Shown in pieces: positions 9,836 through 20,533 of a DNA stretch of 64,000 bases. Source of the stretch: Ganoderma boninense (lineage: Eukaryota; Basidiomycota; Agaricomycetes; Polyporales; Polyporaceae); contig CM035306.1 of NCBI GenBank assembly GCA_002900995.3, positions 1,674,001 through 1,738,000 on the forward strand. Reading direction: 5' to 3'. The stretch's first letter is position 1, and each line of letters opens with the position of its first letter. The notes under the pieces were generated by a model. The model worked only from the letters and a program-made list of their open reading frames with translations. It did not search any database and was not told the origin of the DNA. Both the position numbers and the translations under genes were made by a program.

Positions 9836-12800
9836 CTAGGCCTTGGAGACACGAGCAGCGGTGCACAAGGACAAGGGCTGTGAAGGGCCAGCGACAATTT
9901 CAAGGTCGCTGTCTGAGTCATCAGCAGCATTGCCTGCTGCAGCTGCAGAGACACCAGGCATAGCAGCCGGAAGGGCCACACTGCCGTTCTTGATGAGCTC
10001 GACAATGTCTTGCTTGCAGATGAGGTCTGGGATGCATGCCCAAGATCCGAGCAATGTGCTTGCTCTAAGGCTGAATGTAGGTCAACCTATGGTTGATTGG
10101 GATCTGTACCTGCAGGTTTGGCCACTTTTAAAAGCTTGATTGGGATCTGTATGAATCAAATCAACTTTTCACCTACAACCTACAGGTAGCAAACCTATAA
10201 GTTATAGGTCAAATCATTAATTTGATTTGAATACTAAATATAGTATTTTCTCAGCTACTGTTGAAGATTTTAACCTATTATTGAGTGTTAGTAGTTTTTT
10301 TTGTGCTAGAATTATGCTTATACATGCAGTATTAAGCTATATCAGGACAATTTATCAACTAAAGCCTTCAATTTATACTATTTTTGGCTGTCAAAGTGTG
10401 AATCAACCTACAAGTGACCCATACCCAAACCTACAGATCTAGGTCACTTTTTCCAAGATGGCTGATTTAGATTTGTGGCTGATTCATAGCATGAGTACCT
10501 ATAACCTACAGATCACAACCTATAGGTAAATATCTAGGTTCAAGCCAGGTTGAACCACATGAAACCTAAACCTATGTTCAGCCTTAGCTTGCTCACACAG
10601 ACTTGTCGCCGAGGGTGAACCAAAGGCGGGACACGGTAAGTTGACCATGCGAGAAGGCATGTTCGATGTCTATTGATGTGGCTGAAAAAAGAAATTGTAA
10701 GTGCATGCACATGGCCGGAAAACAAGACGTGCAACATACCTGGGATAGATAGAAAGTCGAGCACCATGCACACGAGTGCCAGATTGCCCTCAGTCTGTGC
10801 ATGCACCTCCCAGTACTTGATGGAATCCTCAATCGTGGCCAGCGGTGGGGCTTCCAAGTACGCCTCGAGGGCATCCTGGTTCTCTATGTTTGCGCCTCGT
10901 GCAATCAACTCGAAAACAGCTCGTGTGTTCTGTTGCATTGTTGTGTGTGAGTGTAACAGTCTTGCCAAAGGACATAGAAGACTTACCGCAGCTGCCGCGC
11001 TGCGCTTACCAGGGCCTGGAACATGTAGGGGGGCTGAGGCACAATCCTTGCCCTTAGAGGGGGCCGCTGCAGGCTTGTAGTGCGAGACCCACTCGCCGCG
11101 GATGACGTTGAGGGCCTCAGAGATCCATTCTTCGGGCCATTCTTGAGCACGGAAGTAGCTGAGCTTGTACCGTGGATGCAAGACTGTGGTCCCAGTTGGG
11201 TGATGAATATGTCAGCGCACAAACACTGGAAAATATATGGATTTGATACACTCACTTGTTGTGATATGGTAGATGATGGTTTTGTCCGTGAGGGTGTAAT
11301 ACTTGTCTATGATAACCTGGCCATGCTTGGCTGCCATTCAGACAGCGGGGGTGAGCAACTCGTCCTCAGAAAATTTGTTGAGGTGTTCTATCAGGGCATC
11401 CATGTATAGAATGGCCTCATAGACAAGAGCATGGTTGCTGCTCGAGATCTGCCAGGTCGTGAATGCAAAAGGCTGTTATCGAAATATGTAAGTGCAAAAA
11501 CACTGAGGCAGGAAACTGGTGTGTATGTACGTCTAGGAGATGGTGCAAGTCATCGAGCATGTTCTGCTCATCCTTATTGAGGATGAAGTGGCGTAAGCGG
11601 ACACCGTCACGTCTGTTAAACTGCGCCTGGTCGGCGACCTCCGTAACAACGTCTTGCATATCCAGCGTGTGTTCTAAGATGTCGCAGATGGTGTTCCAGC
11701 GAGTCACAACCGGTCGCACCAGAACCTTGGACTGGAGTCCGGCCTCACAGGCAAGCTGTGCCATCTCCGCATAGATGTTGGGATTATTCCAGACCTTTCC
11801 TGAGAGCTTGAGGATCTACAAGGTATGTTAGTATGGTGTTCAAGTGTGCAGGCTGTGTATGAGACAATCACTTACCTTCTGGAGGGCCGCGCAAGGAGCA
11901 GCGTACTCATTAGCGGAGTCCGTGAGCTCCGGATGGGTGTCGTCGACACTTGCGATGTCTCTCTCATCAGCCTGCTTGCGCGCATCGTTGGCCTTGTCCT
12001 CGGACACATTGTCATCATCAAATTTGTCATCTGAGATCTCTTGAACGTCACGAAAAGCCGTCTCAAAGTCATTTTGAGGCTTGTCTTGGCTCTTCTTGCC
12101 TTGAAAACCCGATATGCAAGCCTACAGAAGATTTGAGCACACGCACAAAGATCGTAAACAGTCTGAATGTGTCGTACCTTCACGACAAGGTTAAAGATGT
12201 GTCTGAAACATCGGACATGGACCTTCTTCCCTCGGAGCAAGGAGAACTCAGACGACATCTTGTTGAGCATCTTGTCATTGTTGCTTGCACTATCACAAGT
12301 GACAGCAAGAACCTGTCATATATTATCAGAATCGTGAACAAGTGATTAGAGACACTGCAAGATAAGAACTTGCCTTATATTCTATTCCCCACTTTTGCAT
12401 GCACTCGAGAAGCTTTTGAGAGAGGTATTTGCCAGTATGGGACTTTGTGAGCCTTGATTGAATAAGTCAATGATTAGTTGAACAAATCTGGGATGAAGCA
12501 ACATGGGCAGCATACCGGATGAAGTCGAGGATAACATGGCACATGACACCAGCATCGAGCCAGTGCATGGTAACCTCCAGAAAGTTGATGACATTCAGAG
12601 ATGTCCACCCATCAATGCAAAGGTGGATCTTGCCGGGGAGGTTCTAAAGAGGGTCATCAGATCAGGCAAACAGATCACAGGTGATGTAGCAAGTCAGCTC
12701 ACCTCAAGCCGGTCGATCAAACAAGCCATTGTCTTGTCGAGGATGAGTTGGACATCCCACGAGACCGTGACATGCAATGGGATGTGTACCTTGTTGTAGA

Positions 12801-13101
12801 GCATGCCGAGCATGCCTTGGAACTCGGCATCATCGACAATCTTGAACGGCCGGTGGCGACTGGCACACCACATCGTGAGCATGAACTGCAGGCATGCTAG
12901 GGAGTACGTGGCACCATTGGCAAACACCATGATAGACTCGCTCTCCGGCATGACCTCAGGTTCACACATCTGGACCCCCATAAAACGCTGTTGGTGCTGA
13001 CCCAGCTCTGTCAGCACTTTTAGCACCACAGCTTTCAGTGCCTCAGTGCCCAGCATGCCAGCATCCTGCCGTCCAGTTGCTGTCAGCACGGTCAGCATGC
13101 T
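9836..13101 (-). pseudogene. hAT1 transposase (hAT superfamily, RNase H fold)
   Basis: A multi-exon gene read from about 13101 down to 9836. Recognisable blocks in order: an alpha-helical region with WCASRHRPFKIVDD; the first catalytic Asp region, LPGKIHLCIDGWTS, near 12640-12590; the second Asp region, VLAVTCDSASNN, near 12310-12270; the RTRWN-like motif (VVTRWNTICDILEH); the zinc-loop HVRCFRHIFNLVVKV; and the hAT dimerisation block near 10900-10600 with YLEAPP and ATSIDIEHAFSHGQLTVSR. The last exon is cut by a MITE at 10066-10586. The N-terminal BED finger is decayed or missing near 13100-13250. It is homologous to the hAT-C transposase in this window. At least one stop occurs in the N-terminal part, so I call it a pseudogene. 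Confidence 0.85.
10066..10586. mobile_element. Non-autonomous hAT MITE
   Basis: 521 bp, bounded by TAAGGCTGAATGTAGG and its inverted counterpart CCTATGTTCAGCCTTA, with a perfect 8-bp duplication GCTTGCTC at 10058-10065 and 10587-10594. It has no coding capacity. Its first ten terminal bases match hAT-C and its termini closely resemble those of hAT1, so a related transposase probably moved it. It splits the last exon of hAT1 between the serine-rich dimerisation block and the LGSWACIP segment. Confidence 0.93.
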
Positions 13102-13440
13102 TCACAGGTCTATGGGATCCTGACGAGCTGTATACGCAATGCTCTTGTTGAGTATAGTGCCATTACTGATGAAATATGTTAATTGGTCTATCTAGTGAGA
13201 TTTTACATATGTAATAGATAAGTTTACAAGCCCTGGGGGTGCAAAACTGCTGCACACGGACTCGTACACCAGCGACACCCTCAACAACTCCTAGACAAGT
13301 ACACTCCTCAACCAAACCTAGACAGTGTGTGCAATGCAGCTGCTGTAGGTGCTACCATGACAACATGAGGCATGGAGAGCACATCGGCACACTATGTGAA
13401 GGAGGTGGTGAGTTCCTGCCTCCATCACCTTCCAGACTGC
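13102..13440. other. Unresolved 5' part of hAT1
   Basis: No clear open frame. It lies upstream of the readable transposase and would hold the BED finger region and an intron in an intact gene. On the minus strand around 13170-13100 a weak resemblance to the finger region of hAT-C (TILNKSIAYTARQDP) can be seen. It ends at the Gypsy-A LTR. Confidence 0.4.
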
Positions 13441-13876
13441 TGTCACAGCCTATCGACTGCACCACCAAACAAACAAACAAAGGGGCTCACTGATGGGGCA
13501 CACAGGGGGTGGCAACAGAAGGGAAGAGGGTAGATTGCCTAGACTAGAAGGTGTAGAGGGGCAGGGGCTGTTAGGCTGCCTACAGTGGAAGGGAGGGAAG
13601 AACAGAAGACAGAATCTGAGGTTCTTGATCCCACATCACAGCCCTTTATATATTACATGGGAACGGTGCACAGACCATCAGTTCAGGGCAGGTCCCAGGA
13701 CCTGTCGCAGGTGAGAGAATGATCTAAAAAGCAGATAAGATAGGGAAAGAGATAAGATAAAAGGAAGAGATGAGATAAAGGAAAGGGAGATAAGATAAAG
13801 GAAAAGATAAGATGAACCGAGAGATAACTTGTTCTGATAAGATGCCAGACTAAGTGTGGCACGAAAAACCGTGACA
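13441..13876 (-). repeat. 3' LTR of Gypsy-A copy 2
   Basis: 436 bp, inverted relative to 6187-6622 and nearly identical to it. It ends TTTTTCGTG-type on the minus strand, next to the polypurine tract at 13877-13889. Confidence 0.95.
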
Positions 13877-15850
13877 CTACCCCCTCTTCAAGACTTGAGC
13901 TCCAGTGAAACGTTCAAGCCAAACATGCTGGTTAAACTGCCTCTGGACTGGGCACGGGTTTGTGAGCGAGATGGGCTGTGCGGCCTCTGGGTGTGCGACA
14001 TGGAACTCGTCCAACAGGTCCTTGCAATGTTTGATGTTCCGTACTGGCTCCCAGGTGGCTTTGCTAACATCGTATCCTACCCACTTCACCAAGTACTGGA
14101 CATATCCATAGTAGGTCTTCGAGTCGAGTATCTTTTCAACTTCAAACTCGTCATGGCCTTCTACTTCGATAGGATTGGGTTTGGTTGGGTTTTGGTCACC
14201 GATCTCGTCCTCGTGGTAGGGAATAAGTTTTGAGGCATGGAAAACTGGATGAACCTTGTTTTGTGGAGGCAGCTGGAGTTTGAAGTCTGCAGGTCCTACT
14301 TGCTCAACAATCTCGTAGGGGCCAAAGTTCTTGGCTGACAACTTGGCGGCTGACTGTTTGATCTTGAGGTCCTTTCCTTTGAGCAGTACTTTGTCTCCAA
14401 CCTTGAACGGCACCTGGCTCTTGTACTGATCGTAGTACCACTTCATCCGCTCAGCGGCCAGAGTCAGAGAGGCTTGTGCCTGTTCTTGGGCTTCCGTGCG
14501 GTTTTGGAAGATTTCTTCAAGAGTTGAAAAGCCCAGCTCTCCTTGTACATCTGGGGCCATCTTGGGGTTGTAGCCATACTCGACGAAGAAGGGGGACAGG
14601 CCGGTAGACTCATATACCATGTTGTTGTATGAAAACTCTGCTGAGGCAAGGAGGGTGGCCTAGTCGTTGGGTCGGTGTTCAGTGAATATCCACAAGTATT
14701 GTTCCAATGACTGGTTGACCTGTTCTGTCTGTCCATCTGTCTGAGGGTGGTATGCTGTTGACATTGATGCCCAGATTCCCAGCTTTTTGCAAAACTCCTT
14801 GAAGAGTGTGCTCGCAAACTGTGTTCCCCTATCTGAGATAACTTGCCATGGAAGGCCATGTAGCTTCAGGATGTGTTCATATACGAGCTCAGCAGCATCT
14901 GAGGCTAAGAAGTGGTCATTGCATGCAAAGAAGTGAGATTATTTTGTTAGCCGATCTACTACCACGGTGATTGCTGTGTATGTGTTGCCATTCTTGTCGT
15001 AGGACTCGGGAAGTTGGGTGATGAGGTTTATGCTCCACACTTCCCATGGGCCTGCTGGGACTTCGTTTGGCTGCAAGAGACCGTATGGGGGAACCTGTGA
15101 TGCTTTGTTTTATTGGCATGTGTCACAGCCTTTGACATACTTCTTGACATCAATTGTGATTCCTGGCCACCAGTAGTTGTGAGTGATGAGCTCCTGAGTC
15201 TTCCATCAGCCTGGGTGTCTAGCAAGTAGTGTGTCATGGTAGAGCTTTAGCAGGTCAAGCCGCAGTTGTCTATCCTTTGGCACATAAACTTTGCCTCTAC
15301 GGAGGAGCAAGCCATTCTCAAAGTTTCATTCCTGTAGCGCCTTTCCAAACTCCTGGGGACCACTGTTGAGCAGTGACCTATAATCCTTGGTCATTGTGTC
15401 GTCTTCCAGTGCCTTTTTGATCCTTTCCAATAGTTGTTTATCGTCAACCTCTGAGGCATGCCCTGGCTGTATTGCTTTGATCGCAAAAAACTCCGGTTTC
15501 AAAAGGGTTTGGCCAGTGTTGTCACTGCTTACCCCCTCTTCATGATCTGGCCTCCTGGACAGAGGGTCCGCACAAAGCATGGTTTTTCCGGGGCGGTGTC
15601 GCAGGTTGAAGTTGAATCGTGAAAGGAAAAGACTCCAGCGAGCTTGTCGTCGAGTGAGCTTCTGAGCCTGTCGGAAGTAGGTAAGGTTGAGGTGATCGGA
15701 CCAGATTTCAACAGGGATTGGGTGTCCTTCCAAGTAGTAACAGTATTCCTCTAACGCTCGTATGATTGCCAGTAGCTCCTTGTCGTAGATCTCGTAGTTG
15801 CATTCATGTTCATTTAATGACTTAGAATAGAATGCAACAGGGTGCCAGAT
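13877..15850 (-). pseudogene. Gypsy-A copy 2 pol: RNase H to chromodomain
   Basis: The chromodomain and integrase C-terminus form a 247-residue open frame at 14620-13877, identical to copy 1 over the shared part. The upstream integrase core holds the same in-frame stops as copy 1 (for example the TAG at 14661-14663). The RNase H/RT connection is an open frame at about 15849-15326. Here the codon that is TGA at 4410 in copy 1 is an arginine codon, one of the few differences between the copies. The segment ends at the 15851 insertion. Confidence 0.9.
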
Positions 15851-16249
15851 CATCAGGAAAAAGTGTTCAGCGCTGAAGAGCCTTGAAGCACTGCCACTTT
15901 CTACAGGCACCCCAAGGCTCCTCAGGGCTCTCGAAGACACTTCAAGATGCTTGGCCGCCTTCAGGGTGCTCAGGATGTTGCACAGCGTGCTTCAAGATTA
16001 GTTTGAACTGAAGCAGTAATAAATGAATGAAATAACTACGTACACTGATTACATTGCGGCAATCCATGAACAAAACTTACAAGCACACGCACAGTGGATC
16101 ACATGTGAGGATGCTATCATTGAGTGCATTCAACAGGCTACAGATTACTCAGGTACTACAGACGTTATAACGGTATATTTTATACATCAAGAACACAGAA
16201 GCAACAAGAGCACGACATGCACACACCCTTCCTGAACGACCTATAAACA

Positions 16250-16860
16250 CAAACTATGTGAATACAGGAAAACCGACGTACAAGCAAAGACTTGTCCAAT
16301 GCAGCAGGGACCATATGTAATCTGGCCCATGAAAAAGCGACCGCAAAAACTCATCCAGGTCATCTCCCCGCAGATGTTCCCTGCGCCGACGCCCACGGAC
16401 TCGGACTGTGGTTGCCGGGCATGGAGTGCTGGGGCAGGTGTGAGGTGGAGAGAAGGGCAGCAGAGTAGGTGAACGTAGATAGCCAGGTCTTGACGAGAGG
16501 GAGAAGCCGCGGAGGGCTGGGAGGGGTTGGAAGGTCAAGCAGAGAGACGGGGGGGCACACTGTGCGGTTGCGGCTGTTGGCGTCGGGAAGGAAGCAGTCG
16601 GGGAGGGAGTGGTCAGGGAGGGAGTGGTCGGGGAGGGGGAAGTTATGGTACTTGACTTCGCGAGGGTCAATGCAGAGCGTGACAATGCGGGCAAGGAGCA
16701 GGGGAAGCGAGAAAGGTGATGGTGCTACAGTGCTGCAGGACTGGACGTCCGAGCGCAGAGACCTGGAAAGTGGACGCAGAAAATGGAGAAAGAGAGAGAC
16801 AGAGATGAGGAAGTGGAGGGGAGATGAGGGGATAGAGAGAGAGAGACACACCGATGATCT
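16250..16860 (-). other. Low-complexity coding-like stretch in the 15851 element
   Basis: The minus strand has a long Pro/Ser/Leu-rich open frame (16851-16360) with a short internal repeat of PDHSL. A CT-rich stretch with TTTCCAG near 16770 could be an intron end. I do not recognise a family and it may be a captured exon or simply biased sequence. Confidence 0.3.
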
Positions 16861-16863
16861 GTC

Positions 16864-17110
16864 ATTCAGAGCCCTTGGTGCTTCTCATTGATCCACGCCA
16901 CGTGTTCCAACGTCCGCACAAGCTCGTGCTGGGGCCCTGTCTCGACGGTCCTTGGTGATGGTGTGCTTGACAAGCCAGCACCCCACGGTGAAGCTGTACG
17001 CCCCATGGCCCTGTGGTAGTGCATGGCGGTGATGCAGTCACGGCTCTCATTGTCGCAGAGCGCGGCCATGATGCTGCGGACGAGGTCGTTGGAGTCGGGG
17101 GGGAGCAGTC
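16864..17110 (-). pseudogene. Unidentified coding-like fragment
   Basis: The minus-strand frame ending at 16866 contains NDLVRSIMAALCDNESRDC and HELVRTLEHVAWINEKHQ, which has the composition of real protein rather than shadow ORF. It lies directly downstream of the MADS-box fragment in a different frame. I cannot name the family. It may be a second captured gene piece or a frameshifted continuation. Confidence 0.35.
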
Positions 17111-17159
17111 GCGCATGGGAATAGAGGAGCAGTCGATGGGTGTGCCGATGGGCATGGAA

Positions 17160-17360
17160 GAGGGCAGCTGGCCATGGGGCGTGTGGAGACATGCCTGGAT
17201 GAGGTTCTCACCCTCAGGCTGGGTGACAAGGGGTAGAGCTTGGCGGTGGTGAAGGTGTAGACAGGGCTCGGGGTTGGTGGTGGTGAAGGTGTAGACGAGG
17301 TCGGTCTCGGAGATGATGAGAAGGTGGTATGACGTCTGGACTCCGTTGTATGACCTCTCT
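17160..17360 (-). pseudogene. MADS-box (Mcm1/SRF-type) gene fragment
   Basis: Read on the minus strand, the segment gives LLIISETDLVYTFTT and then PLVTQPEGENLIQACLHTP. These two blocks match the second half of fungal Mcm1-type MADS domains, which carry VSETGLVYTFTT followed by PLVTQPEGKNLIQACLN. A 33-bp tandem duplication (repeat unit starts near 17245 and 17278) adds eleven residues between the blocks. The DNA-binding N-terminal half of the domain is absent or unrecognisable upstream. Nothing suggests a functional gene. It looks like a captured piece of a host transcription-factor gene inside a transposon. Confidence 0.68.
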
Positions 17361-17644
17361 TCAGGGCCAAGAAGTGAGCGCGCAGCGGAGGCACGTACTC
17401 GATGGTACGGCGGTATGGGGGATGTTCGGCGAGGTGATGCCGCCGACGCGCAAGGTGCACGGCACGTCGAGGGGTATTAGCTCAAAGTTGCGGAGTGAAA
17501 GCTGCAAGGCATCAATGGGGCATGCTTGAGCATCACAGATGACCAAGTTGGGAGGCCAAAGGGTTGCCTGCTCGGCGGGGCAGAAGGGACAGGTTGGAAC
17601 AGGAGCGGAGGGGATGGAACCTTGGCGAAAAGGCTTGCCGTACG

Positions 17645-17678
17645 GTCAGGCACTGGCACGCTCGTGCCAGCGCCTGAC
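17645..17678. repeat. Perfect short hairpin, left
   Basis: GTCAGGC-A-CTGGCACG pairs with CGTGCCAG-C-GCCTGAC around a 2-base loop. A related hairpin lies at 18484-18508, and the outer flanks of the two are themselves inverted relative to each other. Confidence 0.75.
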
Positions 17679-18062
17679 TATGTCTATATTTGGACATGGG
17701 TTCAGCTACACCAGGAGGTTGTGGTGAGGGATCGCGAGAGGCGGGATGGAGAGCAAATGAAAGGGGGGGACAATGTTCATGTGATTCCAAGGGAAGCCGT
17801 TGGGCTCCAGCCAATTGTGCAATAGTAAATGAAGCTTACCGATATTCCCATTCCAACCTCTAACAACTGAAGGTCAATTCGTCTAGAATTCGCACCAAAA
17901 TCCTCCGTGGCCGTCGAGTTTGAGTAATTGAGGTCGAGAGAGCAGGAGCACGGAGAGGAGAGAGGCACGGAAAGGCCCCGAGGAAAGGTGAGAGCGTGAC
18001 TCCGGAGGAGAGCAGGAGCGAGACGACAACGGTGGCGGTGGCCAAAGGGGGGAGCGAGACCG

Positions 18063-18130
18063 AGTCGGTGCATTAAGCGCCGTCGTTGGTTGCTACACAG
18101 CAACCGACAACGGCGCTTAATGCACCGACT
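18063..18130. repeat. 68-bp near-perfect palindrome
   Basis: Two 32-base arms, beginning AGTCGGTGCATTAAGC, pair around an ACAC loop with only two mismatches. It sits near the middle of the stretch bounded by the hairpins at 17645 and 18508, suggesting a small foldback structure inside the 15851 element. Confidence 0.8.
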
Positions 18131-18483
18131 TGTCTCCTCTTGCCACCTCACAGTCTCTTGCACTTGCCTCTCGCCTCCCTCGAGCTTCCCTCACCGCTCC
18201 TCGTTTTCGACGTTCCTTTTCTTCATATCGTGTACCCTCGGTTCAGCGCTTTCTGGACCGACCGTCGACGCCTTGGTCATCTCAAGCCCACCTTGAAGTT
18301 CCGGGATCTCTCTCAAGACCGGGCTGGAGGCGTAGAGATTGGGAAGGGGTTTTTTTCCCCTGAATTCAAGGTATGTCGATTGCCCTCTGTCAGAGACATC
18401 TCCTGCGCTCTCCCCCTGCTTCTCTCGACCTACGGAAGGTCCTTGTTGAATAACGAGGCTCTTCCATTTTAGGCACTAGAAGG

Positions 18484-18508
18484 GCGCTGGCATGTCTGTG
18501 CCAGCGCC
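18484..18508. repeat. Perfect short hairpin, right
   Basis: GGCGCTGGCA pairs with TGCCAGCGCC around a short TGTCTG-containing loop. It shares the GGCGCTGGCA core with the hairpin at 17645-17678. Confidence 0.75.
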
Positions 18509-18827
18509 AGACCTCTCGGCAATGATATCGGCAAGGCCCCGGTGTCGCTCTTCAATCCCGCACAGGTCTCATCGCCGTTTTCTATACCGCTCGTCATCTC
18601 GTCCTCGTTCTCGGTCCTATCACCACCATCGTCAACCTTAGTCCCGTGACTACACTTGCCATCCTTAGTCCCGCCACACGTCCCTTCAAAGCTTCCACGG
18701 CGACACCTGTGAGCCTCGTGCCTCCTCGAAGCAGACTAGCTCTCTCTGCACCCCCCTCAAATCCAACCAGGACGCCAATCGTGAAGCTGGTGCACACGCA
18801 CCGCACACAGGCCGCGAGCATGGGGAC

Positions 18828-18893
18828 GAGGACGGCCGGGACAAGGACGGCCGGGACAAGGACAGCCGGGACAAGGACGGCCGGGACAAGACC
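18828..18893. repeat. 15-bp tandem repeat
   Basis: About four copies of GGACAAGGACGGCCG, one with a single change. It lies in non-coding sequence of the 15851 element. Confidence 0.85.
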
Positions 18894-19099
18894 CCAACTG
18901 TGACTGCGAGACAATAGGTACATCACCCATGCTTCTCCACGCTCCACTTCTCTCCTCCCAACTGCGACATCCTTCCTGTCCAGATATCTTCCAACAAGCA
19001 CGCCATTATCATCAGCAGCAGCGTAGTCTCTCTCATCATTGTGAACTGTCATGCCTGACCCCCTCAAGGCCACAAGTCCTGGTGTGGTGTCAGCGCCAG

Positions 19100-19586
19100 A
19101 CTGTCGGAGGGCCTTGGGCAGATCCGTCGCGATCTCGAGAAGGCTCGTTCTCCGCGCCTCGTCACCACCCGCCCCGACGCGACGGATCACCCGTCGGTTC
19201 CACTAAAGTTTGACGAAGAAGACGAGGACTTCCTTGTGCACGACCCTGGCCTTCTCGAGGCTGGCACCGGGGCGGACCTGCTCTCGCGATCCGAGTCCGC
19301 GTCGACGGGCACCGGGACTGTGGCAAGCACGAGCGCGGGCATCGTGACCCCTGCGATGAACATCGAGCCACTGCCAGTCGAGCACGACGAGGGTGAGCAG
19401 CCGTGGCAGGGCTGGGGCCCCGAGGACAAGCAGGCGGTCGAGGATGCGGAGCAGTTCGACGACATCACGGTAGGGTTCCTCGACGAGCACGAGACGATGC
19501 GTGTGCACAAGCTTGAGCTCCAGACGGAGGTGAAGAAGACGAGCGGAGGAGGTGGAGGTAAGAAGCGGCGTGGGCGGCGAGCGTGA
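19100..19586 (+). pseudogene. Unidentified acidic coding-like fragment
   Basis: An open frame continuing to 19586 with protein-like composition. It contains LSEGLGQIRRDLEKARSP, FDEEDEDFLVHDPGLLEAG and EQFDDITVGFLDEHETM, and a basic Gly/Lys/Arg tail. No good ATG opens the frame, which would fit an internal exon entered by splicing near 19100 (a TGTCAG lies there). I do not recognise the family. It is probably another captured gene fragment. Confidence 0.4.
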
Positions 19587-20242
19587 GCTCTTGCGCTTGT
19601 GCGAAGGAGGAGAAGAGAGGAGAGGGAGGAGAGGGAGGAAGGGGGGATTGGCACGACACATGACACGCACTATTTGCCTGGCAGACGGCAGCGGATCGGG
19701 GCACAGTTACCTCATCGCTTTTAGACACGGGTCCCATCGTGAGTGTCTTATTTCTCGCCCTTTGCCTTGTCCTCTTCCCTGCGGCCATCCACACCGATAA
19801 TCTCCTCTACCCTTCACCTCAGCATTATGTTGATCCATGGCTCACGCACCTCTGTTCCTAGATTATCTCTTGTGTGAACATGCACCTGTCTTGGATGGTT
19901 GCATCCATCTCCTCCCTTTTTTGTAGATCTAAGTACTGTACACGTGTGACACCATGTAACATTACTGTATGCTCTCTAGTATGAAAATTGTTTTAAACAC
20001 GTCTGCAACTTGGTATCTTGAAAGCATTGAGCATATTGATGTGGTATTCAAGATCCTCAAGATGCCTTGAGGGTGTCTTGAAGGCGTCTTGAAGGTGTCT
20101 TGAAGATTGATGTTTCAGGCGATGTGCCTTGAAGGCGTTTCAAGACGCTTGGTAGCCTTGGCACCTTCAGTGCCTTCCAGCGCCTTTGTGTGCCTTCCAG
20201 CGCCCTCAAGAGGTCTCAAGGCTGAGCGGCTTTTTCCTGATG

Positions 20243-20533
20243 ATGTTGTCTTCTCTGAGCTGTTCTAACACTGCTCCAGTTGCAAAGTCAGATGAGTCAG
20301 TCTCTAGCCGGAATGGTGCAGTGTTGCTAGGGATTCTCAAGATTGGAGCTGTTGTAAATGTGGTTTTGAGGGCCTGGAATGCTTGTTCTTGTGCTTCTTC
20401 CCATTGCCACAGAGAGTCTTTGCATGTTAGGACAGTTAAAGGATGGGCAATCTTGGAGAAGTCCTTGACGAACCACCGGTAGAAGTTGGCCAGACCTAAA
20501 AACGCCTGGACATGCTTGACCTTGGTTGGAGTT
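20243..20533 (-). pseudogene. Gypsy-A copy 2 pol: RT C-terminal segment
   Basis: Collinear with about 3930-4208 of copy 1. It encodes the RT connection and start of RNase H, including LETDSSDFATG. The 15851 element bounds it on one side and KDZ1 on the other. Confidence 0.92.

Larger units (their letters stand above)
9468..13440 (-). mobile_element. hAT1 element, 3' part
   Basis: The left terminus TAAGGCTAAACACGGGT closely resembles the TIR of hAT-C (TAAGGCTGAACACGGGT). The 8 bp before it (TGCAGACT, 9460-9467) would be one copy of the target duplication. The partner terminus is not in the window because Gypsy-A copy 2 interrupts the element at 13441 and continues beyond base 64000. The interior is a hAT transposase gene on the minus strand with a MITE in its last exon. 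Confidence 0.85.
15851..20242. mobile_element. 4.4-kb TIR element carrying gene fragments (Pack-type candidate)
   Basis: It interrupts Gypsy-A copy 2 between two bases that are adjacent in copy 1. The termini are CATCAGGAAAAAG and its inverted match CTTTTTCCTGATG, with a short 2-3 bp AT or GAT duplication. Both ends carry clusters of CTTGAAG/CTTCAAG motifs (about 15880-16000 and 20050-20215), like the subterminal arrays of CACTA-type elements. No transposase is recognisable. The interior contains a MADS-box gene fragment, other broken coding-like stretches, hairpins and a tandem repeat, which suggests a non-autonomous element that captured host sequence. Superfamily assignment is uncertain. 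Confidence 0.72.

Noticed and set aside
19552..19800. Open frames around the end of the acidic fragment that might be a separate gene
   Set aside because: Basic and glycine-rich, no homologous pattern, overlapping the fragment in another frame.
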